Shown: one piece after another, positions 27,297 to 36,737 of the stretch
Numbering within the stretch: position 1 is the first letter of the stretch
Layout: every line of letters begins with the position of its first letter
Source of the DNA: CAUZIZ01 sp965219855
GTDB taxonomy: Bacteria; Acidobacteriota; UBA6911; RPQK01; JAJDTT01
Direction: 5' to 3'
Assembly: GCA_965219855.1 (NCBI GenBank)
Contig: CBDCOR010000022.1
Span: 863,146-927,145, forward strand
DNA: 64,000 nucleotides
Position numbers and translations under genes: made by a program
Notes under the pieces: generated by a model
What the model saw: only the letters and a program-made list of their open reading frames with translations
The model's database searches: none
What the model was told of the DNA's origin: nothing

Positions 27297-28217
27297 CTAT
27301 TGGCCGACATCTTGTCGCACCTGTACAGGTTCGCCGCCGTGCTCGTTGATCCACCTGCGCGACCACTCGACCGTTTCCAAGTTCAGGTCGCAGATGTTGG
27401 TGGCCAGAAAGATCATGCCCTCGATACGGCCTTCGTGCAGCCAACGAAGTGCCTGCTCGCACTGCATCTTCATCGACTCGAGCGGCATGGGCCGTCGATT
27501 GCCGAAGTCCCACATGTACAGGCCTAGCAGCCTTTTCTTGCCGCGCGGCACCAGCTTTTCGTACTTGGCGAAATTGGTCTCCAGGTTGGCCAGCTCCGGC
27601 GCCCGCCAAGTCCACAGCGAAACCGTGTCACACAACTCCAGATGCGGTAAGATCCGCTCGTCGAGCTGGTGCGTGTAAAGCGTCACGCCCAAGTCAAGCC
27701 GACGACCGGCCACGCGCATCTGTTTGCGGAACTCGCGCAGCTGTGCGACCGTCATTGCCGCCAGCGGTTGTCCGTCGGGGAGCGGACGTCCGACATCAAA
27801 GTGAAAGAAATCGTCCATAAAGACGCCCGTCATGTTCGGCATATCCTGAGCGAGCTTCAGTACATGTTGGCGTTCTTCGGGTGACGTGAGGCCACTTGCG
27901 CCGGTGATCGACCACACCACCCGCTCCAGGCTTTTGAAGGGAATGGCGTACTGTTGGAAGGGCGGCTCTGGCCTGTCGTGGTAACGGATGAAGATGATAT
28001 TTGGCACGCCAAGGAAGTGCGCACCCTCGACCGGCGTGATCCGTGAGTTGCCAGGCAATCCGTAATTGCCGTTGTACACGCCCGCTTCGTGCGACCAGGC
28101 CCATATACACTCCCGTACCGTTTGCGGCTGCGCGGCCCAGGTACTGGTGGACTGAGACCATGCGCTCCAGGTAATAGCCAACGTCGCTAGCATCAACCAA
28201 GATCTGGAATCTGTCAT
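27297..28217 (-). CDS. Secreted glycosidase-like TIM-barrel protein of unknown function
   Basis: This protein of about 306 residues starts at 28217 (MTDSRSWLMLATLAITWSAW) with a signal peptide cleaved near WAAQ. Segments such as NIIFIRYHD, MTGVFMDDFFHFD, LDLGVTLYTHQ, CDTVSLWTWRAPEL and KRLLGLYMWDFG look like strands and catalytic-face loops of an (alpha/beta)8 barrel. The acidic MDDFF segment would sit at the strand-4 position. Similar secreted proteins occur in Planctomycetes and Acidobacteria without experimental function. It is a single gene; a 269-bp MITE lies just upstream of its start and may carry or disrupt its promoter. Confidence 0.6.
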   Translation of the reverse strand: MTDSRSWLMLATLAITWSAWSQSTSTWAAQPQTVRECIWAWSHEAGVYNGNYGLPGNSRITPVEGAHFLGVPNIIFIRYHDRPEPPFQQYAIPFKSLERVVWSITGASGLTSPEERQHVLKLAQDMPNMTGVFMDDFFHFDVGRPLPDGQPLAAMTVAQLREFRKQMRVAGRRLDLGVTLYTHQLDERILPHLELCDTVSLWTWRAPELANLETNFAKYEKLVPRGKKRLLGLYMWDFGNRRPMPLESMKMQCEQALRWLHEGRIEGMIFLATNICDLNLETVEWSRRWINEHGGEPVQVRQDVGQ

Positions 28218-28237
28218 ATCACTTTCTGGTTGGAACC

Positions 28238-28506
28238 ACACTGGAACGTAAATACGGCAACGTTTGCAGATGGGGCTTGCGAGGCGAGATCAAGGCAGGA
28301 GGAGGAAGTCGATGCTCTTCCATCTGCGACGACGACCAACGCAGAGATCGTCCGCAACCCCCATCTGCCCTACGGGTGGCGACGCGACACGCCGATTTCT
28401 TTGTCGCTCCTCCTCCTCCATGATACCAAGCATCGAGTTCGTCGTCGCTTCGCGACCTCGACCCGTCGCGCTCGCCACAAACGTTGTCGTATTTACGTTC
28501 CAGTGT
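28238..28506. mobile_element. MITE copy 1 (269 bp)
   Basis: A non-coding element with long terminal inverted repeats (ACACTGGAACGTAAATACGG at the left, its reverse complement at the right). It is about 90% identical, in opposite orientation, to the element at 36465-36733. The interior holds no transposase gene. No target duplication is evident at this copy. It ends 21 bases from the start codon of the minus-strand gene at 28217. Confidence 0.85.
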
Positions 28507-28849
28507 CACTGCCCGATGCCGGCGTGGAACCGACCCCTGCGAGTTGGGCAACGGCGGAAGTCCCAGTTGAAGTCGCTCCCAGTCTATTATCCTTTTAACT
28601 GATTCATTATAATCATGTTGTCACGATATCTGAATAGTTCAACCGGACAGTAGTGTTCCAGTGTACTAAATTCTGCTTTGGCAAGCTGATAAGTACTGAG
28701 ATGAAATAAGATGAAGACCTCTGCTATTGGTCACAAGCACCAAATTCCGAAAAGGTCTTCCACCATCACCCCAATATTGCCAATCCAACAGTGCCCGACC
28801 GGCACCTACCTTGACTCCGTTCGGGAGAACTGCGAGGCTCTTGATCAGA
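28507..28849. other. Intergenic region with a solo MITE-like end
   Basis: No gene is supported. At 28654-28668 the sequence GTTCCAGTGTACTAA repeats the outer end of the MITE family (CGTTCCAGTGTA plus CTAA), with no matching partner end, so it may be a remnant of a further element. The rest is AT-richer than average and precedes the SDR gene. Confidence 0.45.
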
Positions 28850-29614
28850 GTGAATCGACTCAAGGATAAAGTTGCAATTGTCACCGGAGCTGGGCGAGGC
28901 ATTGGCCGTGCCATCGCTATTGCCTTTTCCCAAGAAGGTGCCGACGTGGTCGTTGCCGCTCGCAGCAGAGACGAGATCGAGTCGGTAGCAGAGGGTCTGG
29001 AAACGCGGGCCCTGGCGATCCCCACTGACGTCAGCCACCCGGCTCAGATTCAGCAGCTGGTGGATCGAACCATTGCCGAATTCGGCCGGGTGGACATCCT
29101 GGTGAACAATGCGGGGATTGCCTTCCAGCGTCCGGTCCTGGAGACGACACTGGAGGAGTGGGAGCGTCTGATGAACATCAATCTCCGGGCGGTGTTTCTT
29201 TCCTGTCAGGCCGTCCTTCCCCAGATGAAACATCAGAAGGGTGGGAAGATCGTCAACATCTCCGCCGGATCCGGATCGGTCGCGTCCCTCAACTTCTCTG
29301 CCTACAGTGTTTCCAAGGCAGGCCTGATCATGTTCACGGAGTGTCTCGCTCTGGAGATGAAGCCTTTCAATATCGATGTCAACGCGATTGCCGTGGGTCG
29401 GACTCATACCCGGATGGCCGATGAGCTGGTAGCGGCTCGCGGCGGGGGAGACTATCAACCCGAGCTACTCATGCAACCCGAGGATATTGCTCCCATTGCG
29501 GTGTTCCTGGCCTGCGACGACTCCCGCGGCATGACCGGGGCCAACGTCTTAGCCCGTAAGCATGTTCGGCCTGGTTACTACGGTGAAGGCAACCTGCCTC
29601 GTCACGCCTACTGA
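28850..29614 (+). CDS. SDR-family oxidoreductase with an atypical C-terminus
   Basis: From the preferred GTG start at 28850 (VNRLKDKVAIVTGAG) this is 254 residues; an earlier in-frame start at 28727 is possible but gives a non-conserved tail. It has GAGRGIG, NNAG, Ser in NISAGSGS and YSVSK. The expected C-terminal VDGG-type end is replaced after MTGANV by LARKHVRPGYYGEGNLPRHA. Part of that replacement ('CCCGTAAGCA..CGGCCT') reappears in the downstream spacer, so the tail may derive from a repeat. The core should still bind NAD(P)(H). Activity and substrate are uncertain. Confidence 0.78.
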   Translation: MNRLKDKVAIVTGAGRGIGRAIAIAFSQEGADVVVAARSRDEIESVAEGLETRALAIPTDVSHPAQIQQLVDRTIAEFGRVDILVNNAGIAFQRPVLETTLEEWERLMNINLRAVFLSCQAVLPQMKHQKGGKIVNISAGSGSVASLNFSAYSVSKAGLIMFTECLALEMKPFNIDVNAIAVGRTHTRMADELVAARGGGDYQPELLMQPEDIAPIAVFLACDDSRGMTGANVLARKHVRPGYYGEGNLPRHAY

Positions 29615-29858
29615 GGGTTCACCCTGTATCGCTAACCTCCTCTCTCCCTTGCCCGTGTCCTTGCCTTTGCCCTGACCCCATCTTCTGGCCGCATCAAGGC
29701 CCGTAAGCAACCCGGCCTACAGCAACAGGATTTTCAAACTCCATCCGCCGGCTGTACTCGCCGTCAGCGAAGACGTTCACAAGAATGTCCCCTGGCAGAC
29801 GGGCAAAGGCAAGGGGGAGGGCAAGGGAGGAAGAAAAGGCGAGGGAACGCACCGCTAG
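29615..29858. other. Intergenic, low-complexity tracts
   Basis: The stretch contains CCTTGCCCGTGTCCTTGCCTTTGCC-like runs and, further on, their near-complement (GGCAAAGGCAAGGGGGAGGGCAAGGGAGG), so it can fold into a long irregular hairpin. No gene is seen. The related phrase CTTTGCCTCAGCCTTTGCC occurs at about 55875, before another gene. Confidence 0.45.
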
Positions 29859-30033
29859 CCCGGATTATTCATAAGTTTTCGTAGCGAGGCGGCGAAAGCG
29901 CCGTCCTGGCAAGGCTTGCGACCGAGGCCTCCGCAGTCGTACTCGTGCAGTCCGTCGAGGAGGCCGACCGAGCGTAACACAGCCAGGCCGGATGATTGCG
30001 CCGCCGCAGTAGAAAACTTATGAATAATCCGGG
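29859..30033. mobile_element. 175-bp MITE-like palindromic element flanked by CTAG
   Basis: Its perfect terminal inverted repeat begins CCCGGATTATTCATAAGTTT and is mirrored at the right end. CTAG lies directly outside both ends (29855-29858 and 30034-30037), which reads as a 4-bp target duplication. The core (GTAGCGAGGC.., GGCAAGGCTTGCGACCGAG, GTCGAGGAGGCCGACCGAGC) is shared with the element at 31749-31937. The CTAG duplication equals that of the IS1380 element at 298-2167. Confidence 0.75.
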
Positions 30034-30046
30034 CTAGACTAGCTGC

Positions 30047-30166
30047 TCAAGCGCCGATTCGGACCACGAATAGGGTAAGCAAAATAATGCCGATGACGCC
30101 CAACCAGGCGACCACGAAACCCACTACGGATTGCTTCGAAGGTCTTCGGATCTCAAGGTCCCACAT
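30047..30166 (-). CDS. 39-residue single-span membrane protein, symporter accessory candidate
   Basis: This small gene reads MWDLEIRRPSKQSVVGFVVA and continues through a hydrophobic stretch (VVAWLGVIGIILLTLFVV) to IGA. It starts 45 bases after the sodium:solute symporter stop, on the same strand. The first 14 residues are charged and the rest forms one membrane helix. Small one-helix proteins coded next to SSS-type symporters are known as accessory subunits in other bacteria. This sequence was not matched to a named family, so the role is inferred from position and topology. A GGAG sits about 11 bases upstream. Confidence 0.6.
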   Translation of the reverse strand: MWDLEIRRPSKQSVVGFVVAWLGVIGIILLTLFVVRIGA

Positions 30167-30211
30167 GTTTCACACTCCGCTGCTAGTCGTTTCTCCAAGC
30201 CAGCTCGACCA

Positions 30212-31714
30212 TTACTCCAGCTCTACCTTGATCCCGGCATCTCGCAGCTTCTGCTCTTCTCCTACCGGCGTGTGCAGGATGGTATAGAACCGATCCAGTC
30301 GTTTCTTGTCGGCGGGGGGCGTCACCAGGCTGACCACGATCATGGCGAGGAAACCGCCGCTCAGATAGAGGGCGAACTGGTCCGCCAGCTCCCAGTCCCA
30401 GAGAAAACGGGAGAGGTACCAGAGGAAGGAGGAAACCAGAACCGCGGCCCAGGCTCCCCTTGCGTTGCAGCGGCGCCAGAGGATTCCTCCCCAGAGTGCA
30501 ATCCCGAAGAACGCCCCCAGCGACCAGGTTAGTTTCAAGATACCGACGACAGAATCCGAGGTCAGCGTCACGAGCACGCCTCCCGCCACCACCACCAGCG
30601 CCACCCAGCGGCCCACGGTCAGATAGTGGGAGTCGGGCGCCTCACGCCGCATGTAGCGTTTGTATACGTTCTTGACCACCAGGGCCGAGCCATCGACCAT
30701 CAATGAATCGCAGGTAGACATGACCGCCGCGACCATGGAGGCGAGCATAACGCCCACGAGACCGATGGGGAGCAGGTCCCTGGAAGCCATTCCGAAAGCG
30801 TGTTCGGGGTCGCTGAGGTTGGGATAGAGGGCCACACAGGCAACGCCGACAAAGGCCCAGGCCAGCGTGCAGATGCGCTTGAGCATGTTGCCGTAGGTAA
30901 ATCCGATTCGCCCTTCGAGCTCGGTCTTACCCGCGCCACCAATCTCCATATGATGGGGTTGGGCCACAATTCCTACCAGCGCGTTGATTACGATCATCAA
31001 GATGTAGAAAAACGTCACCCGGTCGTATCCAGGGGGAGGATCCCCGGGAGCGATCAAGCTGAACATCTCGCCTGGTACCTGCTGGTGCAGGCCGCTGAAG
31101 CCTCCCAGTTCGGCCAGGACGAAGGGGACCAGCAAGAACGAGAGGACGATGATGAAGAAACCCTGAATGAAGTCGGTGATGATGGCCGCAGGCAGGCCTC
31201 CGGCAAGACCGTAGGCGAGAAAGAGTACGGTCATGACGGCAATCGCAAACTCCGGACTGACGGCCCCTCCGGTGATGGCACTGGCCGTTTTCCCCGTCCC
31301 CAGGAGCATCAGACCGATCTGCAGTGAGATGTAGATCAGGCCGTAGATCGTGTAGAAGATTGCCAGAGGCTGACTGAAGCGGTCTTCGAAGAAGTCCGCA
31401 GTGGTCAAGTACCGCATCCGGCGAAAGAGGGGGGCGATGAGCCAATAAAAAGGAGTCGTAAAGAGGTAGAGCCACTGGTACCAGATGCCGGCCATTCCCA
31501 GCTTGTAGGAAGCGCCGGCAACCGAGACGGCGTGGTCGGTGTGAGTACCCGTCCCGAAGGCGTGCATCAGCATGAAGGCCTTACCGAACTTTCTCCCACC
31601 CATGAAATAGTCGCCGACGGTGGTGATCTTGCGGGCGGCCCAGAGCCCAGCGAAAGTCACACCCACGAGGTAGAGCAGAAGCGTGAAGAGGTCGAGTGAA
31701 TGCAATCCGAACAT
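30212..31714 (-). CDS. Sodium:solute symporter (SSS family)
   Basis: An inner-membrane transporter of 500 residues with about 13 hydrophobic helices. Family-typical segments are GDYFMGGRKFGKAF, AVSVAGASYKLGMAGIW, MRYLTTADFFEDRF and MASMVAAVMSTCDSLMVDGSALVVKN. SSS proteins import sugars, amino acids or organic acids with Na+. The start at 31714 (MFGLHSLDL) with an AGGA site is preferred to a GTG at 31744 that borders a repeat. It lies downstream of DUF1549/1553 and DUF1501 genes on the same strand, separated by a 189-bp mobile repeat. The 39-residue protein at 30047 follows. Substrate unknown. Confidence 0.88.
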   Translation of the reverse strand: MFGLHSLDLFTLLLYLVGVTFAGLWAARKITTVGDYFMGGRKFGKAFMLMHAFGTGTHTDHAVSVAGASYKLGMAGIWYQWLYLFTTPFYWLIAPLFRRMRYLTTADFFEDRFSQPLAIFYTIYGLIYISLQIGLMLLGTGKTASAITGGAVSPEFAIAVMTVLFLAYGLAGGLPAAIITDFIQGFFIIVLSFLLVPFVLAELGGFSGLHQQVPGEMFSLIAPGDPPPGYDRVTFFYILMIVINALVGIVAQPHHMEIGGAGKTELEGRIGFTYGNMLKRICTLAWAFVGVACVALYPNLSDPEHAFGMASRDLLPIGLVGVMLASMVAAVMSTCDSLMVDGSALVVKNVYKRYMRREAPDSHYLTVGRWVALVVVAGGVLVTLTSDSVVGILKLTWSLGAFFGIALWGGILWRRCNARGAWAAVLVSSFLWYLSRFLWDWELADQFALYLSGGFLAMIVVSLVTPPADKKRLDRFYTILHTPVGEEQKLRDAGIKVELE

Positions 31715-31748
31715 GCGTTGTCCTGTTGTTCCGGGAGCGAGCACTTAG

Positions 31749-31937
31749 CCCGCATTTCTCATCGCTTGTCGTAGCGAGGCGCCGCAAGGGCCGTCCCGGC
31801 AAGGCTTGCGACCGAGACCACTCGTGGCTAGCCGCCGCAGTCGTACTTGTACAGTACGTCGAGGAGGCCGACCGAGCATAACACAGCCAGGGCGGATGAT
31901 TTCGGCGTCGCAGTAGACCAGCGATGAGAAATGCGGG
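31749..31937. mobile_element. 189-bp MITE-like element inserted at the DUF1501 stop codon
   Basis: The terminal inverted repeat begins CCCGCATTTCTCATCGC on the left and is mirrored on the right. TTAG flanks both ends (31745-31748 and 31938-31941) as a 4-bp duplication. The TTA at 31938-31940 is the complement of the DUF1501 stop codon TAA, so the insertion left that gene's reading frame intact. The core matches the element at 29859-30033. It separates the DUF1501 gene from the symporter gene within one operon. Confidence 0.75.
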
Positions 31938-33416
31938 TTAGGCGAGGAGCTGGTGGGCTACATTACCTGCTACGTCGGTCAGGCGAAAATCCCTACCCTG
32001 GTAACGATAGGTGAGCCGCTCATGGTCCAGACCCAGGCAATGAAGAATCGTGGCGTGAAAATCATGGACGTGGATCTTGTCCTCCACAATGTTCAAACCC
32101 AGATCATCCGTCTGGCCCACGATCTGTCCACCCTGGATCCCGCCACCCGCCATCCAGAGCGTGAAAGCGAAGGGTTGGTGGTCACGTCCTCGATTGTCGC
32201 CGTCGACGACCTTGCTGCGCTCAACCATGGGAGTACGTCCAAATTCGCCTCCCCAGATGACCAGCGTTTCGTCCAACATGCCTCTCTGCTTTAGATCCTT
32301 CAAGAGTGCTGCGGTAGGCTGATCGGTCATCTCGCAGTTGCTCTTCAATCGCTTGTTGAGCTCGGTGTGATCGTCCCAGCTGGAATGGTTAAGCTGCACG
32401 AATCGGACTCCCCTCTCCACCAATCTGCGGGCCAGCAGACAATTGATTGCAAACTGATTCGAATTCGTCTTTCTGGCGGTGGCATAAGAATTCGGCTGAT
32501 TATTTACACCATACAGGTCCTGGATGTGCTCGGGTTCCTGGGAAAGGTCCAACAGCTTCGGAGCTGCGCTCTGCATGCGAAAGGCCAGTTCATAGGAGGC
32601 AATTCGGGAGGCAATCTCGATGTCGCCGACGTCGGCGAAGTGTTTCTGGTTGAGGTCACGAAGCGCGTCGAGTCTGGCCCGTTGACTGTTTTCGCTGATT
32701 CCTTCCGGATTGGAAAGGTAGAGCACCGGGTCTCCGCCACTTCGGAAGGGCACGCCCTGATAACTGGAGGGAAGAAAGCCACTGGACCAGGCCTTGCCCC
32801 CAGAATGGGTTGGATCTCCCGAGCTCAACACGACGAAGCCGGGCAGGTTCTGGGACTGGCTGCCCAGACCGTAGGTGACCCAGGACCCCATGGCTGGCCG
32901 ACCGGCAAGTGGTGCCCCGCAGCTGAACATCAACTGGCCCGGATGGTGGTTGAATTGATCCGTATACATGGAGCGGATCATGCAGATATCATCGGCGCAT
33001 TTTGCGGTGTGGGGCAGCAGGTCCGAAAATTCCATCCCGCACTCTCCATAGCGCCGGAATTTTCGCTGACTGGCCCAGATCTCAGCCGTGGGTTTGATGA
33101 AGGCCAGCTTCAGGTCTTTGGTCATGGACGGGGGAAGAGGGGATCCCTCCCACTTCTTCAGCTCCGGTTTGGGATCGAACAGATCGACCTGACTGGGCGC
33201 TCCCGCCATGAACAGGAAGATCACGTTCTTGGCGGTGGCTGGAAAGTGTGGAGTTCTGGGATGCAGGGGATTGAGCTGCGGGAGTTCAGTCGAGAGTCTA
33301 CCCGCAAGGCCCTCCTGGGAGAGCAAGTTCCAGAGAGCGAGCAGACCCACTCCTCCTGCACACTGTTCAAAGAAGTGCCGACGCGTCTGGATCTGTCTGA
33401 ATTCCTGTAGATTCAC
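31938..33416 (-). CDS. DUF1501 protein (secreted, sulfatase-like fold)
   Basis: A 492-residue protein with an N-terminal export region (TRRHFFEQCAGGVGLLALWN, Tat-like with an RR pair). Family segments are KNVIFLFMAGAPSQVDLFDPKP, MIRSMYTDQFNHHPGQLM, LPGFVVLSSG, VIWGGEFGRTPMVE, and the HDFHATILHCLGLDHERLTYR end. DUF1501 proteins are alkaline-phosphatase/sulfatase-like and nearly always follow a DUF1549/DUF1553 gene, as here with a 4-base gap. They are frequent in Planctomycetes, Verrucomicrobia and Acidobacteria, in polysaccharide-related gene sets. The molecular function is unproven. A mobile repeat begins right after its stop codon. Confidence 0.92.
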   Translation of the reverse strand: MNLQEFRQIQTRRHFFEQCAGGVGLLALWNLLSQEGLAGRLSTELPQLNPLHPRTPHFPATAKNVIFLFMAGAPSQVDLFDPKPELKKWEGSPLPPSMTKDLKLAFIKPTAEIWASQRKFRRYGECGMEFSDLLPHTAKCADDICMIRSMYTDQFNHHPGQLMFSCGAPLAGRPAMGSWVTYGLGSQSQNLPGFVVLSSGDPTHSGGKAWSSGFLPSSYQGVPFRSGGDPVLYLSNPEGISENSQRARLDALRDLNQKHFADVGDIEIASRIASYELAFRMQSAAPKLLDLSQEPEHIQDLYGVNNQPNSYATARKTNSNQFAINCLLARRLVERGVRFVQLNHSSWDDHTELNKRLKSNCEMTDQPTAALLKDLKQRGMLDETLVIWGGEFGRTPMVERSKVVDGDNRGRDHQPFAFTLWMAGGGIQGGQIVGQTDDLGLNIVEDKIHVHDFHATILHCLGLDHERLTYRYQGRDFRLTDVAGNVAHQLLA

Positions 33417-33420
33417 TTAG

Positions 33421-35741
33421 TCACTCCCTGGTGATGAACTCCTCGAGATTCAAAAAGACGCTGCTGACGCCGACCCAGGCGGCGGCCGAGGCTGGGTCCG
33501 TTCTGTCGAGAATCTCCGGAGGAAGCACCTTCGCGATCGACGTTGGCTCCTGTTGCAGGATCTCCCGCTGCTGCTCGTAGTATTTCACCAGGCGATCCAC
33601 TTCAGTGGCATCTGGCTCCCGCGCCAGACAAACCCGAAAGCCGTATTCTACCCGCTTTTGCGCTGAACCCGATTCTTCCTCTTGTAGGCGGACCGCAAGC
33701 GCCTTCGCGGCCTCGAAAAAGACGGGATCGTTGAGCAGGTTCAGGGCCTGTAGGGCAGTGGTAGATCGCTCACGCCGCGTACACGATTCCTGAGCGTCGG
33801 GCGCGTCGAAAACCATCAGCTGCGGATAGGGGGCAGTACGCTTGGCCAGAACATAGAGTCCGCGCCGGTAGCGCTCCTTCCCCTTGCTCTCTGCGAACCC
33901 GTGGAAACGATGTCCCAGATCGGCGAGGTTCTGGGGCAGCGGCGGCAGGACACTCTCGCCGCCAACCACAGGGTTGAGAAGATTGCTGGCTGCCAGAGCT
34001 GCATCACGAATCAGCTCTGCCGGAAGACGTAGGCGAGATTGACGAGCCAGCAAGCGGTTGGCCGGATCCCGCTGCTGCAGGTCGTCCCTCTGCTTGGACG
34101 CTTGCCGGTAGGTGGCAGATTCCACGATGAACCGATGCATCCGCTTGACATCCCATCCCGAGGTCATGAATTCGGTGGCTAACCAGTCGAGGAGCTTGGG
34201 GTGGCTCGGCCGCTCGCCTCGGATTCCAAAGTCTCCCGCCGTGGAGACCAGACCGGTGCCGAAGAACTCCTGCCACATACGGTTTACAGCAACCCGAGCG
34301 GTCAGGGGATTGTCCTCCGATACCAGCCATTGGGCCAGTTCCAGACGAGTGGGATTAGCACGGGAGGGCAGGGGATGCAGAATTGCCGGTGTTCCCGGTC
34401 GTACCTCGATTCCCGGATTGCGGAAATCGCCTCGCAACTGCAGATGCGTGGTCCGTGGATGGGGATGGGGAATCAGCGTCTGGGCTTCACTTAGCGACGG
34501 GAACTCGGCCCTCAGTTTGGCCAGCTCCTGGTTCAGCTCTTTGAGACCCAGTTCCTCATACCGTTCTTTGTCGACCACGTGATTGTAGGAACGAACGAAG
34601 TAGTCTGTCAGTCGGTCTTTCTGTTTTTGAGTTCGTTGAGAAGGATCTCCTGCCCGCCGTCGAACAACCATCCCACTTTTCGCCAGGCTAGTGTCCAGAT
34701 GAGATCCACCTTGGAACTGCTGGCGGCCTCGAGTAACTTGGCTTCCCATTCGGTTTGCAGGGCGACGGCAGGAACCTGATCCAGGAGCTTGCGTCTGCGT
34801 CTCTGGTATTCGGGCCTCTGCCGGAGGTAGGGGCCCATTTCGCCGGGGAGCGGGGCCTCGATATTGACCTCTTTGTCTCCATTGAAGAAAGTGTAAAGCC
34901 GGTAGTACTCCCGTTGGGAAATCGGGTCGTATTCGTGATCGTGGCACTGGGCACAGCCGACGGTCAGACCGAGCCAGATGGCTCCTACAGTGTTGGTACG
35001 ATCGACGATCTGCTTGACTCGAAATTCCTCTCGGTCGGTTCCGGTTTCGCGCTGCGTCAGTGTGTTGCGATGGAAGCCGGTGGCTACCCGCTGCTCCACG
35101 GTGGCGTTGGGTAATAGATCGCCGGCCATCTGCTGAATCGTGAACTGATCGAAGGGCAGGTTGCGGTTGAGCGCCTGGATGACCCAGTGGCGATAACGCC
35201 AGGCATGAGGTCTGGGGCCGTCATTGTATCCGTCACTATCCGCATACCGGGCCAGATCCAGCCAATGCCGCGCCCACTTCTCTCCGTAGTGTGTCGAAGA
35301 AAGAAGATGGGTGACCAGGCGCTCATAAGCATCTGGTCGATGATCGGCCAGGAAGGCTTCGAGTTCCTCTGGCGGCGGCGGCAGCCCAATCAGGTCCAGG
35401 TAGAGCCGGCGAATCAGGGTGGATCGTTCGGCTTCCGGTGAGGGAGTAGTTCCTTCGCTTTCAAGACGAGCAAGGATGAACGAGTCGATGGGGTTGCGAA
35501 CAGAGGCGCGGAGCATGACGTGGGGTAATTCAGGTCGCTCCGGTGGTAGCAAGGACCAATGCGTCTGCTGTTTCGAAGCTGCTTCTGTCGGTGATGGTGG
35601 GTTCTGAGTCAGATCCTGTGCGAGTGTTGGTGAGAACAGCAGGGTCAGGGAAGCCAGGAAGATCGCCGACTTTCGAGGAGGAACGGAAGTGGTTTGAGCG
35701 GGCGGTTGTTGGCTTTCCGGTCCCTTCAGAGTTGCGGCCAT
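33421..35741 (-). pseudogene. DUF1549/DUF1553 secreted protein, frameshifted
   Basis: The N-terminal frame (35741 to about 34630) has an export segment, the DUF1549 region (DSFILARLESEG, LIRRLYLDLIGLPP, WARHWLDLARYADSDGYNDG) and a heme-type motif in GCAQCHDHEYDPIS. The DUF1553 region (PTRLELAQWLVSEDNPLTAR, VAVNRMWQEFFGTGL, RRGLYVLAKRTAP) continues in another frame to 33421. The shift sits at an A5 run at about 34626 (LNELKN..); a sixth A would restore one frame of about 770 codons. It may be a real deletion or an assembly error. The family is thought to be an envelope cytochrome-like partner of DUF1501 proteins. The start at 35741 is tentative. Confidence 0.85.
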
Positions 35742-35998
35742 AGGGAGGAAGATCCTGTCAAGGTCTTGGAGAGCTAAGATTAAGACAGGACCGTTTCCGC
35801 TGTTAAGGACATGCAGGGACCTGTCTGAGTGGCCAGACTTGAAATTTTCTTCGCCTGGAAGTTATAGTTTTGCCCCTGATTTCGGGAGACTGGACCTCAT
35901 CTAACGCAGGTTGATTGTTCGGGTAGTGACGGTTGCAGGATCGCACCAGTTAGGATCGGCCGTCAGATTTTCGAAGCAGCCTGAAGCAAGGAGCATCC
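35742..35998. other. Divergent spacer upstream of ridA-like gene
   Basis: A 257-base region between the DUF1549 gene (minus) and the RidA gene (plus). It ends with a good AAGGAG site at about 35989-35994. No gene or repeat is visible. Confidence 0.35.
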
Positions 35999-36463
35999 AT
36001 GAATGCAGAAGAGCGCGTAAAAGAACTCAAGCTTGAACTACCTCCCGCACCTAGCCCGATGGCAACCTACCGTCCTTCGGTACGGGTCGGCGATATTCTC
36101 TACGTGTCGGGTACGGGGCCGTTTCGACACGATGGCAGCGTGATCAAGGGCAAGGTTGGAGTCGATCTCACCGTCGAGGAGGCGTATGAGGCAGCTAGAC
36201 TGGTTGGCCTCAATGTCTTGAGTACGATGCGAGCGGCTCTAGGTAGCCTGGATAAGGTCGTGAGAATCGTCAAGGTGTTGGGATTCGTCAACGCCACCCC
36301 GGACTTCGAGGAACAGCCACAGGTCATCAATGGATTCAGCGACCTTATGGTCGAAGTCTTCGGAGAGGAGACCGGCAAGGGAGGCCGCAGCGCCGTCGGG
36401 ATGGGGTCGCTTCCGCAAAACATCCCGGTTGAAGTCGAGGCGATCTTCGAAGTCACCGACTAA
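35999..36463 (+). CDS. RidA/YjgF-family protein
   Basis: A 154-residue protein of the RidA family, with GDILYVSGTGPFRHDGS, a central helix-rich part and the conserved C-terminal RSAVGMGSLPQNIPVEVEAI, in which Arg130 aligns with the arginine that contacts 2-iminoacids. RidA enzymes hydrolyse reactive imines or enamines formed by PLP enzymes. This member belongs to the longer YjgF subgroup (about 150 residues). The trimeric fold and cytoplasmic location are family knowledge. The stop codon TAA is part of the CTAAG that flanks a MITE, so the insertion is exactly at the gene end. Confidence 0.9.
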   Translation: MNAEERVKELKLELPPAPSPMATYRPSVRVGDILYVSGTGPFRHDGSVIKGKVGVDLTVEEAYEAARLVGLNVLSTMRAALGSLDKVVRIVKVLGFVNATPDFEEQPQVINGFSDLMVEVFGEETGKGGRSAVGMGSLPQNIPVEVEAIFEVTD

Positions 36464-36464
36464 G

Positions 36465-36733
36465 TACACTGGAACGTAAATACGGCAACGTTTGTGGCGA
36501 GCGCGACGGGTCGAGTTCACGAAGCGACGACGAACGCCATGTCTTTCTATAGTGGAGGAGGAGCGACAAAGAAATCGGCGCGTCCCGTCGCCACCCGTAG
36601 GGCAGATAGGGGTTGCGGACGATCTCTGCGTTGGTCGTCGTCGAAGATGGCCAAGCATCGTCTTCCTCCTCCTGCCTTGATCTCGCCTCACAAGCCCCAT
36701 CTGCAAACGTTGCCGTATTTACGTTCCAGTGTA
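36465..36733. mobile_element. MITE copy 2 (269 bp) with CTAAG duplication
   Basis: The terminal inverted repeat TACACTGGAACGTAAATACG is mirrored at the other end. CTAAG flanks both sides (36460-36464 and 36734-36738), giving a 5-bp duplication. The left duplication contains the stop codon of the RidA gene. It is about 90% identical to copy 1 at 28238-28506 in inverted orientation and has no transposase of its own. ISAzo13 copy 2 begins immediately to its right. Confidence 0.85.
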
Positions 36734-36737
36734 CTAA

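Noticed and set aside
34610..34640. Programmed frameshift in the DUF1549/1553 gene
   Set aside because: The A5 run is not in a canonical heptamer for the shift needed, and family members use a single frame; an indel or assembly error is simpler.
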